From: Cladorhizidae sp. MBARI D1340-BT2
Taxonomy: Eukaryota > Porifera > Demospongiae > Poecilosclerida > Cladorhizidae
DNA: 64,000 nt
Reading direction: 5' to 3'
Assembly (NCBI GenBank): GCA_028752905.1
Contig: JAQNBH010000003.1
Location: 1,749,585-1,813,584, forward strand
The stretch's first letter is position 1. Each line of letters begins with the position of its first letter. Below are positions 1 through 13,100 of the stretch, piece after piece. The notes under the pieces were generated by a model. The model was given only the letters and a program-made list of their open reading frames with translations, was not told the origin of the DNA and did not search any database. The position numbers and the translations under genes were made by a program.

Positions 1-217
1 ACACTGCATCTCTAGGCTAGGACTAGCTAGAGGTTGGACTGTACACTGCATCTCTAGGCTAGGACTAGCTAGAGGTTGGACTGTACACTGCATCTCTAGG
101 CTAGGACTAGCTAGAGGTTGGACTGTACACTGCATCTCTAGGTAGCTAGAGGTTGGACTGTACACTGCATCTCTAGGCTAGGACTAGCTAGAGGTTGGAC
201 TGTACACTGTGTCTCCA
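1..217. repeat. 42-nt minisatellite, left edge cut by window
   Basis: Five units start at 1, 43, 85, 127 and 162, and a decayed sixth starts at 204. Each begins ACACTGCATCTCTAGG. The fourth is 35 nt because of a 7-nt deletion. The unit contains CTAGG/CTAGC half-palindromes. Confidence 0.95.
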
Positions 218-275
218 GTAGAGTTGTAAGTAATAACACTGAATCTTTATCTCTCTCTATGCCCTTGTCCACAAG

Positions 276-375
276 GTCCCTCTTACAAGATGTGGATCGT
301 CCAAAAACTGAACAAGCTGACGTCACAATCCAACCTGAAGTGAGGCCTCCTCACCATGAGAACCTCTACCAACTG
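276..375 (+). CDS. FERM exon: F1-F2 linker and start of F2
   Basis: The acceptor follows a pyrimidine tract (ttatctctctctatgccctt) ending in ACAAG, and the donor is CTG|GTAAAC at 376. It opens with one carried-over base and ends in phase 0, matching the next exon. Its end, ENLYQL, joins CHKMVTDGHLPV in the following exon, and the pair aligns with the talin segment that contains LLYVQARDDILNGSHPVS. The first ~20 residues are not recognisable. An alternative acceptor at 289 would shorten it by 14 nt. It is the weakest of the exons and rests mainly on phase and on the joined alignment. Confidence 0.6.
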
Positions 376-3300
376 GTAAACATGCGTACATGCATCATAC
401 ATACATGTACACACATGCATACTACATGTACACACATGCATACATACATGTACACACATACATACATGTACACGCATCATACATACATGTACACACATCA
501 TACATACATGTACACACATGCAAACATACATGTACACACATCATACATACATGTACACACATGCATACATACATGTACACACACTGCATACATACATGTA
601 CACGCATCATACATACATGTACACACATCATACATACATGTACACACATGCATACATACATGTACACACACGCATACACACATGTACACACATGCATACA
701 TACATGTACACACATCATACATACATGTACACACATGCATACTTACATGTACACACATACATACATGCATACATGTACACACACTAATACATACATGCAC
801 ACACTCATACATACATGTACACACATCATACATACATGTACACACATACATACATGTACACACATGCATACATACTCATACATACACACACATGTACATG
901 TATATACAATACATACACACATATATACATGTATAACACATGCACACACACATACGTACATGGGTCACATGATTACAATATTTCTTGGTCAGGTAGTGCT
1001 CAGACTAATATCCATTTTTTGTAATGGAGGTAGAGAGGTGTGGCTTACCACTCCCAGGAACCTTTATTTCCAAGTGGCAGAGATCAACTCACCTCATGAA
1101 TAAGGAGTGGGGGGAACTCCTCACACCTCTTCTAGAGTCTCTTCTAAACTCTCTTCTAAACTCTCTTCTAAACTCTCTTCTAAACTCTCTTCTAAACTCT
1201 CTTCTAAACTCTCTTCTAAACTCTCTTCTAAACTCTCTTCTAAACTCTCTTCTAAACTCTCTTCTAAACTCTCTTCTAAACTCTCTTCTAAACTCTCTTC
1301 TAAACTCTCTTCTAAACTCTCTTCTAAACTCTCTTCTAAACTCTCTTCTAAACTCTCTTCTAAACTCTCTTCTAAACTCTCTTCTAAACTCTCTTCTAAA
1401 CTCTCTTCTAAACTCTCTTCTAAACTCTCTTCTAAACTCTCTTCTAAACTCTCTTCTAAACTCTCTTCTAAACTCTCTTCTAAACTCTCTTCTAAACTCT
1501 CTTCTAAACTCTCTTCTAAACTCTCTTCTAAACTCTCTTATAAACTCTCTTATAAACTCTCTTATAAACTCTCTTCTAAACTCTCTTCTAAACTCTCTTC
1601 TAAACTCTCTTCTAAACTCTCTTCTAAAGTCTCTTCTAAACTCTCTTCTAAACTCTCTTATAAACTCTCTTATAAACTCTCTTATAAACTCTCTTCTAAA
1701 CTCTCTTCTAAACTCTCTTCTAAACTCACTTCTAAACTCTCTTCTAAACTCTCTTCTAAACTCACTTCTAAACTCTCTTCTAAACTCTCTTCTAAAGTCT
1801 CTTCTAAACTCTCTTCTAAACTCTCTTCTAAACTCTTCTAAACTCTCTTCTAAACTCTCTTCTAAACTCTCTTCTAAACTCTCTTCTAAACTCTCTTCTA
1901 AACTCTCTTCTAAACTCTCTTCTAAACTCTCTTCTAGAGTCTCTTCTAAACTCTCTTCTAAACTCTCTTCTAAACTCTCTTCTAAACTCTCTTCTAAACT
2001 CTCTTCTAAACTCTCTTCTAAACTCTTCCAAACTCACTTCTAAACTCTCTTCTAAACTCACTTCTAAACTCTCTTCTAAACTCTCTTCTAAACTCTCTTC
2101 TAAACTCTCTTCTAAACTCTCTTCTAAACTCTCTTCTAAACTCTCTTCTAAACTCTCTTCTAAACTCTCTTCTAAACTCTCTTCTAAACTCTCTTCTAAA
2201 CTCTCTTATAAACTCTCTTATAAACTCTCTTATAAACTCTCTTATAAACTCTCTTCTAAACTCTCTTATAAACTCTCTTCTAAACTCTCTTCTAAACTCT
2301 CTTATAAACTCTCTTATAAACTCTCTTATAAACTCTCTTATAAACTCTCTTATAAACTCTCTTCTAAACTCTCTTCTAAACTCTCTTCTAAACTCTCTTC
2401 TAAACTCTCTTCTAAACTCTCTTCTAAACTCTCTTCTAAACTCTCTTCTAAACTCTCTTCTAAACTCTCTTCTAAACTCTCTTCTAAACTATCTTCTAAA
2501 CTCTCTTCTAAACTCACTTCTAAACTCTCTTCTAAACTCTCTTCTAAACTCTCTTCTAAGCTCACTTCTAAACTCTCTTCTAAACTCTCTTCTAAACTCT
2601 CTTCTAAACTCTCTTCTAAACTCTCTTCTAAACTCTCTTCTAAACTCTCTTCTAAACTATCTTCTAAACTCTCTTCTAAACTCTCTTCTAAACTCTCTTC
2701 TAAACTCTCTTCTAAACTCTCTTCTAAACTCTCTTCTAAAGTCTCTTCTAAACTCACTTCTAAACTCTCTTCTAAACTCTCTTCTAAACTCTCTTCTAAA
2801 CTCTCTTCTAAACTCTCTTCTAAACTCTCTTATAAACTCTCTTATAAACTCTCTTATAAACTCACTTCTAAACTCACTTCTAAACTCTCTTCTAAACTCT
2901 CTTCTAAACTCTCTTCTAAACTCTCTTCTAAACTCTCTTCTAAACTCTCTTCTAAACTCTCTTCTAAACTCTCTTCTAAACTCTCTTCTAAACTCTCTTC
3001 TAAACTCTCTTCTAAACTCTCTTCTAAACTCTCTTCTAAACTCTCTTCTAAACTCTCTTCTAAACTCTCTTCTAAACTATCTTCTAAACTCTCTTCTAAA
3101 CTCACTTCTAAACTCTCTTCTAAACTCTCTTCTAAACTCTCTTCTAAGCTCACTTCTAAACTCTCTTCTAAGCTCACTTCTAAACTCTCTTCTAAACTCT
3201 CTTCTAAACTCTCTTCTAAACTCTCTTCTAAACTCTCTTCTAAACTCTCTTCTAAACTCTCTTATAAACTCTCTTCTAAACTCTCTTCTAAACTCTCTTA

Positions 3301-6300
3301 TAAACTCTCTTATAAACTCTCTTATAAACTCTCTTATAAACTCTCTTATAAACTCTCTTCTAAACTCTCTTCTAAACTCTCTTCTAAACTCTCTTCTAAA
3401 CTCTCTTCTAAACTCTCTTCTAAACTCTCTTCTAAACTCTCTTCTAAACTCTCTTCTAAACTCTCTTCTAAACTCTCTTCTAAACTATCTTCTAAACTCT
3501 CTTCTAAACTCACTTCTAAACTCTCTTCTAAACTCTCTTCTAAACTCTCTTCTAAGCTCACTTCTAAACTCTCTTCTAAACTCTCTTCTAAACTCTCTTC
3601 TAAACTCTCTTCTAAACTCTCTTCTAAACTCTCTTCTAAACTCTCTTCTAAACTATCTTCTAAACTCTCTTCTAAACTCTCTTCTAAACTCTCTTCTAAA
3701 CTCTCTTCTAAACTCTCTTCTAAACTCTCTTCTAAAGTCTCTTCTAAACTCACTTCTAAACTCTCTTCTAAACTCTCTTCTAAACTCTCTTCTAAACTCT
3801 CTTCTAAACTCTCTTCTAAACTCTCTTATAAACTCTCTTATAAACTCTCTTATAAACTCACTTCTAAACTCACTTCTAAACTCTCTTCTAAACTCTCTTC
3901 TAAACTCTCTTCTAAACTCTCTTCTAAACTCTCTTCTAAACTCTCTTCTAAACTCTCTTCTAAACTCTCTTCTAAACTCTCTTCTAAACTCTCTTCTAAA
4001 CTCTCTTCTAAACTCTCTTCTAAACTCTCTTCTAAACTCTCTTCTAAACTCTCTTCTAAACTCTCTTCTAAACTATCTTCTAAACTCTCTTCTAAACTCA
4101 CTTCTAAACTCTCTTCTAAACTCTCTTCTAAACTCTCTTCTAAGCTCACTTCTAAACTCTCTTCTAAGCTCACTTCTAAACTCTCTTCTAAACTCTCTTC
4201 TAAACTCTCTTCTAAACTCTCTTCTAAACTCTCTTCTAAACTCTCTTCTAAACTCTCTTCTAAACTCTCTTCTAAACTCTCTTCTAAACTCTCTTCTAAA
4301 CTCTCTTCTAAACTCTCTTCTAAACTCTCTTCTAAACTCTCTTCTAAACTCTCTTCTAAGCTCTCTTCTAAACTCACTTCTAAACTATCTTCTAAACTCA
4401 CTTCTAAACTCTCTTCTAAACTCTCTTCTAAACTCTCTTCTAAACTCTCTTCTAAACTCTCTTCTAAACTCTCTTCTAAACTCTCTTCTAAACTCTCTTC
4501 TAAAGTCTCTTCTAAACTATCTTCTAAACTCTCTTATAAACTCTCTTCTAAACTCTCTTCTAAACTCTCTTATAAACTCTCTTCTAAACTCTCTTCTAAA
4601 CTCTCTTCTAAACTCTCTTCTAAACTCTCTTCTAAACTCTCTTCTAAACTCTCTTCTAAACTCTCTTTTAAACTTGCTTCTAAATTCGCTTCTAAACTCT
4701 CTTCTAAACTCGATTCAATGAATTTAGCTCTACTAGATACACTTCCAGATTTGGTGTGAACTGCCAAGCTTACAAGATTCCATGGCCCCTCCCTCCCGAA
4801 TGTTCTCTCCTCATTCCCTATTGTATCCACAAGGAAGAAATCGTAGCCAAATATGGTAATGTGGTTAATACGTACAGTGCAGAACCTCTTCCAGAGTTTC
4901 TCCATCTCCAAACTGCCATACATACGAGGCTAGCTACACTAACCAACTCTGACCATGTGATGTCATGTGACTATATGTATTGTATTTTGTGTGTAGTGTC
5001 ATAAGATGGTAACAGATGGCCACCTGCCAGTGACACTGCATCAAGCCATCTACATGGCCACACTGAACCTGCATATAGATGTAAGTATACTGCCTGCACC
5101 ATCTACACACATCTACACACGTCTACACAAGTCTACACAATCTACACATGTCTAGACGTATCTACACATGTCTAGACGCATCTACACATGTCTAGACGCA
5201 TCTACACACATCTACACATGTCTAGACGCATCTACACACATCTACACATGTCTACACATTCTACACATGTCTAGATGCATCTACACATGTCTAGACGCAT
5301 CTACACACATCTACACATGTCTACACATTCTACACATGTCTAGATGCATCTACACACATCTACACATGTCTAGACATGTTTCTAGACATGTTTACACACA
5401 TTTATTCATATCTACACATGTCTAGACGCATCTACACACATATACACACATCTACACATGTCTACACAATCTACACATGCCTAGACACATCTACACACAT
5501 ACACACACACACACACATCTACACATGTCTACACAATCTACACATGTCTAGACACATCTACACATGTCTACACATACACACACGTCTACACAATCTACAC
5601 ATGTCTAGACACATCTACACATGTCTACACACATCTACACAATCTACACATGTCTACACACATACACATGTCTACACATGTATACACACGTCTACGCATG
5701 TCTACATACATCTACATGCATCTATACATGCATCTATACATATCTACACAAGTCTACACGTATCTACACACATCTACACACATCTACACATGTCTACATA
5801 CTTCTGCATACGTCTACACACAACTATATCTACACTCATCTACAGTAGCAGTCAAAAATAATTTTACGTTGCATTTCTTTACAACGTACGTGCTACGCTC
5901 GAGCGTTTAAAAAGCAACGCAGGATCAGCCATTTAAGAACGCACGGATAACCAGATGCACGAATGTTGGAACGCATCGTTGTTTAATTTTACCTCGATCT
6001 GTACACGTGACAAATAGAATACGCGCGCATTTGGAAGGCACAGTTCTGTTTAGTAGCATTGCAGCAGTGGGCCAGTTTAGGTACATGTAGCTCTGTCAAA
6101 CTGATGATGTTCATAAAATATCTGAGGGATCTATTCCTAAAAGAAGTAAGTTCCCTCCCTTAGTGCTTGCTCTTGATGTGTTGCAGGTACTTTTAGGATT
6201 GTTGTGTCCTACTAGCTCAACTAGTCCCTTTGTCTAAATAAACTCGACTTACTGGTATTTCAGTGTAGCTGTTGTTGCTGGCTACTTCAGTGCTAATTCT

Positions 6301-9300
6301 TTTGCTTTTGTGCCAAACATTTCTACCCAAATACTTCGGTCTTCATCAGGACATCTTAGTGACCATCTGATTGACAATCTGAGTAGCTTTATTTTCACTT
6401 GAGCTTGATCAGAACATGCATGAGCTCAAGTGGTTCACACAAAAAGGACTTGAAGTCCTCTGCACCTACTGTGTGTGTGTCACATGTAACAAGAGCTTGG
6501 ACTATGTGTGCAGTGGCTCGCTAGGTGGTATCGACATCTTAATAATGCAGGTTACTGTTCCATATATTGGCTGCATGAGAACTGTCACCATTATGCAATG
6601 TACTGTTTGGGAACGGGGGGGGTGGGGGGGGGGGGGGGGGGGGGGGGGGTGGCTCCAAGAGGGGGAAGCTAGTCAGCAACTACACTTTAGGTGTTGGATG
6701 TCTATGCAAGTACCAAGTCAGAGGATGGAGATGTCAAACTGGCCCAGAACAACAACTAGCTTTACACCTACACCAGTAGCAGGACCTTTACTTGCCTTGT
6801 CAGATAACAACTACTGTACCAAACCACACACAAAGATGTGGCATAAATTGAAATACACATTATCAATATCCAGTAGCACTGCTATTTAGTTTGATGATGT
6901 GAAGAATCACCTCTCAACAAAACTGCCTGTGTATCACAAGCTGCACAGTACACTTGTCAAACCAGATGATATTCTCAAATGCACTTTCTGCCTGCAACAA
7001 ATTGCTGTGCCCACTTCAACCTCTTGACCTGGAGTGTGGAAGGAGACAAAATACGCAAAAATTGACCTGCTTACTTGAGGTCCACCAGAGTTGAGCCCTG
7101 GCTGGTTACTTGAGGTCCACCAGAGTTGAGCCCCGGCTGGTTACTTTAGGTCCACCAGAGTTGAGCCCTGGCTGGTTACTTTAGGTCCACCAGAGTTGAG
7201 CCCTGACTGGTTACTTGAGGTCCCCCAGAGTTGAGCCCTGGCTGGTTACTTTAGATCCACCAGAGTTGAGCCCTGGCTGGTTACTTTAGGTCCACCAGAG
7301 TTGAGCCCTGGCTGGTTACTTTAGGTCCACCAGAGTTGAGGCCTGGCTGGTTACTTTAGGTCCACCAGAGTTGAGCCCTGGCTGGTTACTTTAGGTCCAC
7401 CAGAGTTGAGCCCTGGCTGGTTACTTTAGGTCCACCAGAGTTGAGCCCTGGCTGGTTCCTTTAGGTCCACCAGAGTTGAGCCCTGGCTGGTTACTTGAGG
7501 TCCACCAGAGTTGAGCCCTGGCTGGTTACTTTAGGTCCACCAGAGTTGAGCCCTGGCTGGTTACTTTAGGTCCACCAGAGTTGAGCCTGGCTGGTTACTT
7601 TAGGTCCACCAGAGTTGAGCCCTGGCTGGTTACTTGAGGTCCACCAGAGTTGAGCCCTGGCTGGTTACTTGAGGTCCACCAGAGTTGAGCCCTGGCTGGT
7701 TACTTGAGGTCCACCAGAGTTGAGCCCTGGCTGGTTACTTGAGGTCCACCAGAGTTGAGCCCTGGCTGGTTACTTTAGGTCCACCAGAGTTGAGCCCTGG
7801 CTGGTTACTTTAGGTCCACCAGAGTTGAGCCCTGGCTGGTTACTTTAGGTCCACCAGAGTTGAGCCCTGGCTGGTTACTTTAGGTCCACCAGAGTTGAGG
7901 CCTGGCTGGTTACTTTAGGTCCACCAGAGTTGAGCCTTGGTATGAAAGTTATGTGTAGCTTATACATCACCCAGTGTCGTCTCAAACATACATATAAGCA
8001 CCCACAAGCCAAAGCATTACCTTGTTCGCCTCTGAATAGATGGCAATATGAACTGCCATGCAGCAATGTCCTACCACGAGAAATCTGTTCGACACCAAAA
8101 GATGGCTTTCAAAGAGTAATCATTGCTTTGAAGAAAGCCTCTACTGTAGTTGGTAGGCCATCATCTCATCAGCCTGGATTATATATTAAACAAAGTTGGC
8201 ACTACAATATAGTCTAGTTATTGTAATGCTCTGCAGAGAGAGACATTTCAGGTTCCTGACTTCATATTCCTTGTGAGCTACCAATTTTCTATAATTCATG
8301 GCATGGCACAAAAACTTACCTGCCACTTGAGCCTCGACAACCAATTTCCTCATTGAACAAAAGGTCGTGTGGGAGCGATCGCAGGTAGTGTTTCAGGAAG
8401 CTCAGGTCGCCTACCTGGTTACACTTGAGTCCATCAACATCTTGGGTGCTTCAAGCCTTAGGTTAAGCTTCAGAATTCTTTGCTTTTTGTAGGGCAAGTA
8501 CACCATACGTAGCACGAGAAAGAAAGCTGTAAGCTAACTGACTTACTCGAGCGAGCGGACTAAACGTGAACGTTTAATTTCTTTTTAGTACGCAACATAC
8601 ACACACCAGCTGCACAACATACACACACACCAGCTGCACAACACACACACACCAGCTGCACAACATACACACACCAGCTGCACAACACACACACACCAGC
8701 TGCACAACACACACACACACCAGCTGCACAACACACACACACCAGCTGCACAACACACACACACCAGCTGCACAACACACACACACACACCAGCTGCACA
8801 ACACACACACACACACCAGCTGCACAACATACACACACACCAGCTACACAACACACACACCAGCTGCACAACACACACACACACACACACACACCAGCTG
8901 CACAACATACACACACAACACACACACCAGCTGCACAACATACACACACACCAGCTGCACAACATACACACACCAGCTGCACAACATACACACACACACC
9001 AGCTGCACAACATACACACACCAGCTGCACAACACACACACACCAGCTGCACAACATACACACCAGCTGCACAACATACACACACCAGCTGCACAACACA
9101 CACACCAGCTACACAACACACACACACCAGCTGCACAACACACACACACCAGCTGCACAACATACACACACCAGCTGCACAACACACACACACCAGCTGC
9201 ACAACACACACACACACCAGCTGCACAACACACACACACCAGCTGCACAACACACACACACCAGCTGCACAACATACACACACCAGCTGCACAACACACA

Positions 9301-10131
9301 CACACCAGCTGCACAACACACACACCAGCTGCACAACATACACACACCAGCTGCACAACATACACACACCAGCTGCACAGCATACACACACCAGCTGCAC
9401 AACACACACACACCAGCTGCACAACACACACACACCAGCTGCACAACATACACACACCAGCTGCACAACATACACACACCAGCTGCACAACACACACACA
9501 CCAGCTGCACAACATACACACACCAGCTGCACAACACACACACACCAGCTGCACAACATACACACACCAGCTGCACAACACACACACACCAGCTGCACAA
9601 CACACACACACCAGCTGCACAACAAACGCACACCAGCTGCACAACACACACACAAAGTTATTTTTGACCGCTACTGTACATGTCTACACACCTATGATGT
9701 GTGTGGTGTGTATGGTGTGAGTGTGGTGTGTATGATGTGTGTGGTGTGTATGATGTGTGTGGTGTGTATGGTGTGAGTGTGGTGTGTGTGATGTGTGTTG
9801 TGTATGATGTGAGTGTGGTGTGTATATGTGAGTGTGGTGTGTATGATGTGTGAGTGTGGTGTGTATGATGTGTGAGTGTGGTGTGTATGATGTGTGAGTG
9901 TGGTGTGTATGATGTGTGAGTGTGGTGTTGTGAGTGTGGTGTGTGTGATGTGAGTGTGGTGTGTATGATGTGTGAGTGTGGTGTGTATGATGTGAGTGTG
10001 GTGTGTATGATGTGAGTGTGGTGTGTATGTGTTAGTGTGGTGTGTATGATGTGTGAGTGTGGTGTGTATGATGTGAGTGTGGTGTGTGTTACTTAGCATT
10101 TACCTAAGTACATAATTGTGGTATTATCAGC

Positions 10132-10179
<48 letters not shown>

Positions 10180-13100
10180 ACCTCACACAGTACATCTCAT
10201 CAGGTAAGGATGACTCACTGAGTTTGAACTTCCGCAACAAGCGGGGCACGGCCAAGATGCGTTCGGTCTTCCCTCCGGGATTATCAAAGTCTAAGAATGT
10301 CATCAAGAGGGTGGAGGCTCAGATGTTGGAGTTTGAGAAGTTGTCTGTCCGGAATGCCAAGCACCTCTACATCGAGCGTTGCCAAGCCAACCCTGGCTAT
10401 GACTGCTCCTTCTTCAGCGTACGTGTGCCTTCTTCAGGCAGATTCAAAAGAGCACCTGTTACTAAGCAACTAATGGGAATAAGCAATAAAAGGATCTTGT
10501 TTCTGGATGAAAAAACGAAGGTCAGAATTTTGCTAGGCTTAGTAGAATATTTTGCTATAATAAGGTTTATAACTAATGTCTCCATAATGTCTCCATAATG
10601 TCTCCATAATGTCTCCATAATGTCTCCATAATGTCTCCATAATGTCTCCATAATGTCTCCATAATGTCTCCATAATGTCTCCATAATGTCTCCATAATGT
10701 CTCCACCATTCTCAAGGCCAGTAAGAGCTCTGGTTTTAACATTGTGAGTTATAGGGACACTTAGACTTAGGGTTTAGTGTTGGGGGGGGGGGGGGGGGGG
10801 GGGGGGGGCATTATACACCCACACTTGGGATTCTGTGTTGAGGGGGCTTTATACACCCACACTTTGGATTCCAAGTGTTTTCATTTCAAGAGTAACTATC
10901 ACAACTACTTATATGGTCATGTTTGTGACACTAGATGTATCAACTAACACGTGTCAGTTCAGAGAAGATGCTTCCTACACTAATGGCTTATGGACATCAT
11001 CTGACCTTCCTCCTACACTAGCCCCGTGCTACTAGCATGGTTATCATCTGACCTTCCTCCTGCACTAGCCCCGTGCTACTACCATGGTTATCATCTGACC
11101 TACTTCATGCACTAGCCCCGTGCTACTAGCATGGTTATCATCTTATCTACTTCATGCACTAGCCCCGTGCTACTAGCATGGTTATCATCTGATCTACTGT
11201 ACTTCCTGCACTAACCCCGTGCTACTAGCATGGTTATCATCTGATCTACTTCCTGCACTAGCCCCGTGCTACTAGCATGATTATCATCTGATCTACTTCA
11301 TGCACTAGCCCTGTGCTACTAGCATGGTTATCATCTGATCTACTTCATGCACTAGCCCCGTGCTACTAGCATGGTTATCATCTGATCTATGTCCTGCACT
11401 AGCCCCGTGCTAATAGCATGGTTATCATCTGATCTACTTCATGCACTAGCCCCGTGCTACTAGCATGGTTATCATCTGATCTACTTCATGCACTAGCCTA
11501 CTAGCATGGTTATCATCTGATCTACTTCATGCACTAGCCCCGTGCTACTAGCATGGTTATCATCTGATCTACTTCATGCACTAACCCCGTGCTACTAGCA
11601 TGGTTATCATCTGATCTACTTCATGCACTAGCCCCGTGCTACTAGCATGGCTTGTGGAGGTCACCTGACCTGATTGTTCTGCTGTGAAGTGTGTGCTATC
11701 CAGCAATGCTACAAACTTTTCTAGGATATCCCAGGCTGCACCTACTGTATGGGTCCCTGGATCAGCACTAGCCCTAAGATAATGCCAGGCCTAGCAGCCC
11801 TCTGAGGCTAGGGCTGAGTTATTCTAGCTCTGTTCTAGGGCTAAGAAAATGCCAGCCTCTGAGGCAGGCTAGAGCTGTTAGGTATATCCTGATAGTCCAA
11901 GTATCGCGTGAATGTCCATGTACTAGGAAAGTTTGTGGCAGTGCTAGACATCTGTGTTGTTGTTGTTACTATTATTGTTGTTGTTACTATTGTTGTTACT
12001 ATTGTTGTTGTTGTTACTATTGTTGTTGTTATTGTTGTTGTTGTTACTATTGTTGTTGTTACTATTGTTGTTGTTGTTACTATTGTTGTTGTTACTATTG
12101 TTGTTGTTACTATTATTGTTGTTGTTACTATTGTTGTTACTATTGTTGTTGTTGTTGTTACTATTGTTGTTGTTACTATTATTGTTGTTGTTACTATTAT
12201 TGTTGTTACTATTGTTGTTACTATTATTGTTGTTGTTACTATTGTTGTTACTATTATTGTTGTTACTATTGTTGTTGTTACTATTGTTGTTACTATTGTT
12301 GTTGTTGGTATTGTTGTTGTTACTATTGTTACTATTATTGTTGTTGTTACTATTATTGTTGTTGTTACTATTGTTGTTGTTACTATTGTTGTTGTTGTTA
12401 CTATTGTTACTATTATTGTTGTTGTTACTATTATTGTTGTTACTATTGTTGTTACTATTATTGTTGTTACTATTGTTGTTACTATTATTGTTGTTACTAT
12501 TGTTGTTGTTACTATTGTTGTTGGTATTGTTGTTGTTACTATTGTTGTTGTTACTATTATTGTTGTTACTATTATTGTTGTTGTTACTATTATTGTTGTT
12601 GTTACTATTGTTGTTGTTACTATTGTTGTTGTTGGTACTATTGTTACTATTATTGTTGTTACTATTGTTGTTGTTACTATTGTTGTTGTTACTATTGTTG
12701 TTGGTACTATTGTTGTTATATTGTTGTTGTTGTTATATTGTTGTTGTTGTTCTGTTCTGTTACTATTGTTGTTGTTACTATTGTTGTTGTTGTTACTATT
12801 GTTGTTGTTACTATTGTTGTTGTTACTATTGTTGTTACTATTGTTGTTACTATTGTTGTTACTATTGTTGTTGTTACTATTGTTACTATTGTTGTTACTA
12901 TTATTGTTGTTGTTACTATTTGTTGTTACTATTATTGTTGTTACTATTGTTGTTGTTACTATTGTTGGTTACTATTGTTGTTGTTACTGTTGTTGTTACT
13001 ATTGTTGTTGTTACTATTGTTGTTGTTATTATTGTTGTTGTTACTATTGTTGTTGTTGTTACTATTATTGTTGTTGTTTTTACTATTGTTGTTGTTGTTA

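Larger units (their letters stand above)
5843..9676. mobile_element. Tc1/mariner-like TIR element, non-autonomous, 3.8 kb
   Basis: The left end CAGTAGCAGTCAAAAATAA and the inverted right end (CAGTAGCGGTCAAAAATAA) differ at one base. Each is bordered by TA (5841-5842 and 9677-9678), the target duplication of Tc1/mariner elements. The flanks are the same TCTACACATG array, so the empty site can be read directly. Inside the left end lie ACGTTGCATT and GCTCGAGCG; inverted relatives (TGTTGCGTAC, CGCTCGAGT) lie at 8535-8600, which suggests a longer, diverged TIR. I see no DDE transposase. Open frames at 6416-6889 and 7930-8217 are unrecognised. Confidence 0.8.

Noticed and set aside
4570..4923. 117-codon - strand frame ending in SLEESLEE
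   Set aside because: Half of it is the 12-nt array and the unique part shows no homology. It lies in an intron of the + strand gene.
7930..8217. 95-codon frame as a transposase fragment
   Set aside because: I see no DDE/D motif, helix-turn-helix or other transposase signature. It starts in the 35-nt repeat.
8560..9655. Cys-rich VQLVCVCCAAG frames on the - strand
   Set aside because: They derive from the ACCAGCTGCACAACA array inside the TIR element. All three frames on the strand are open.
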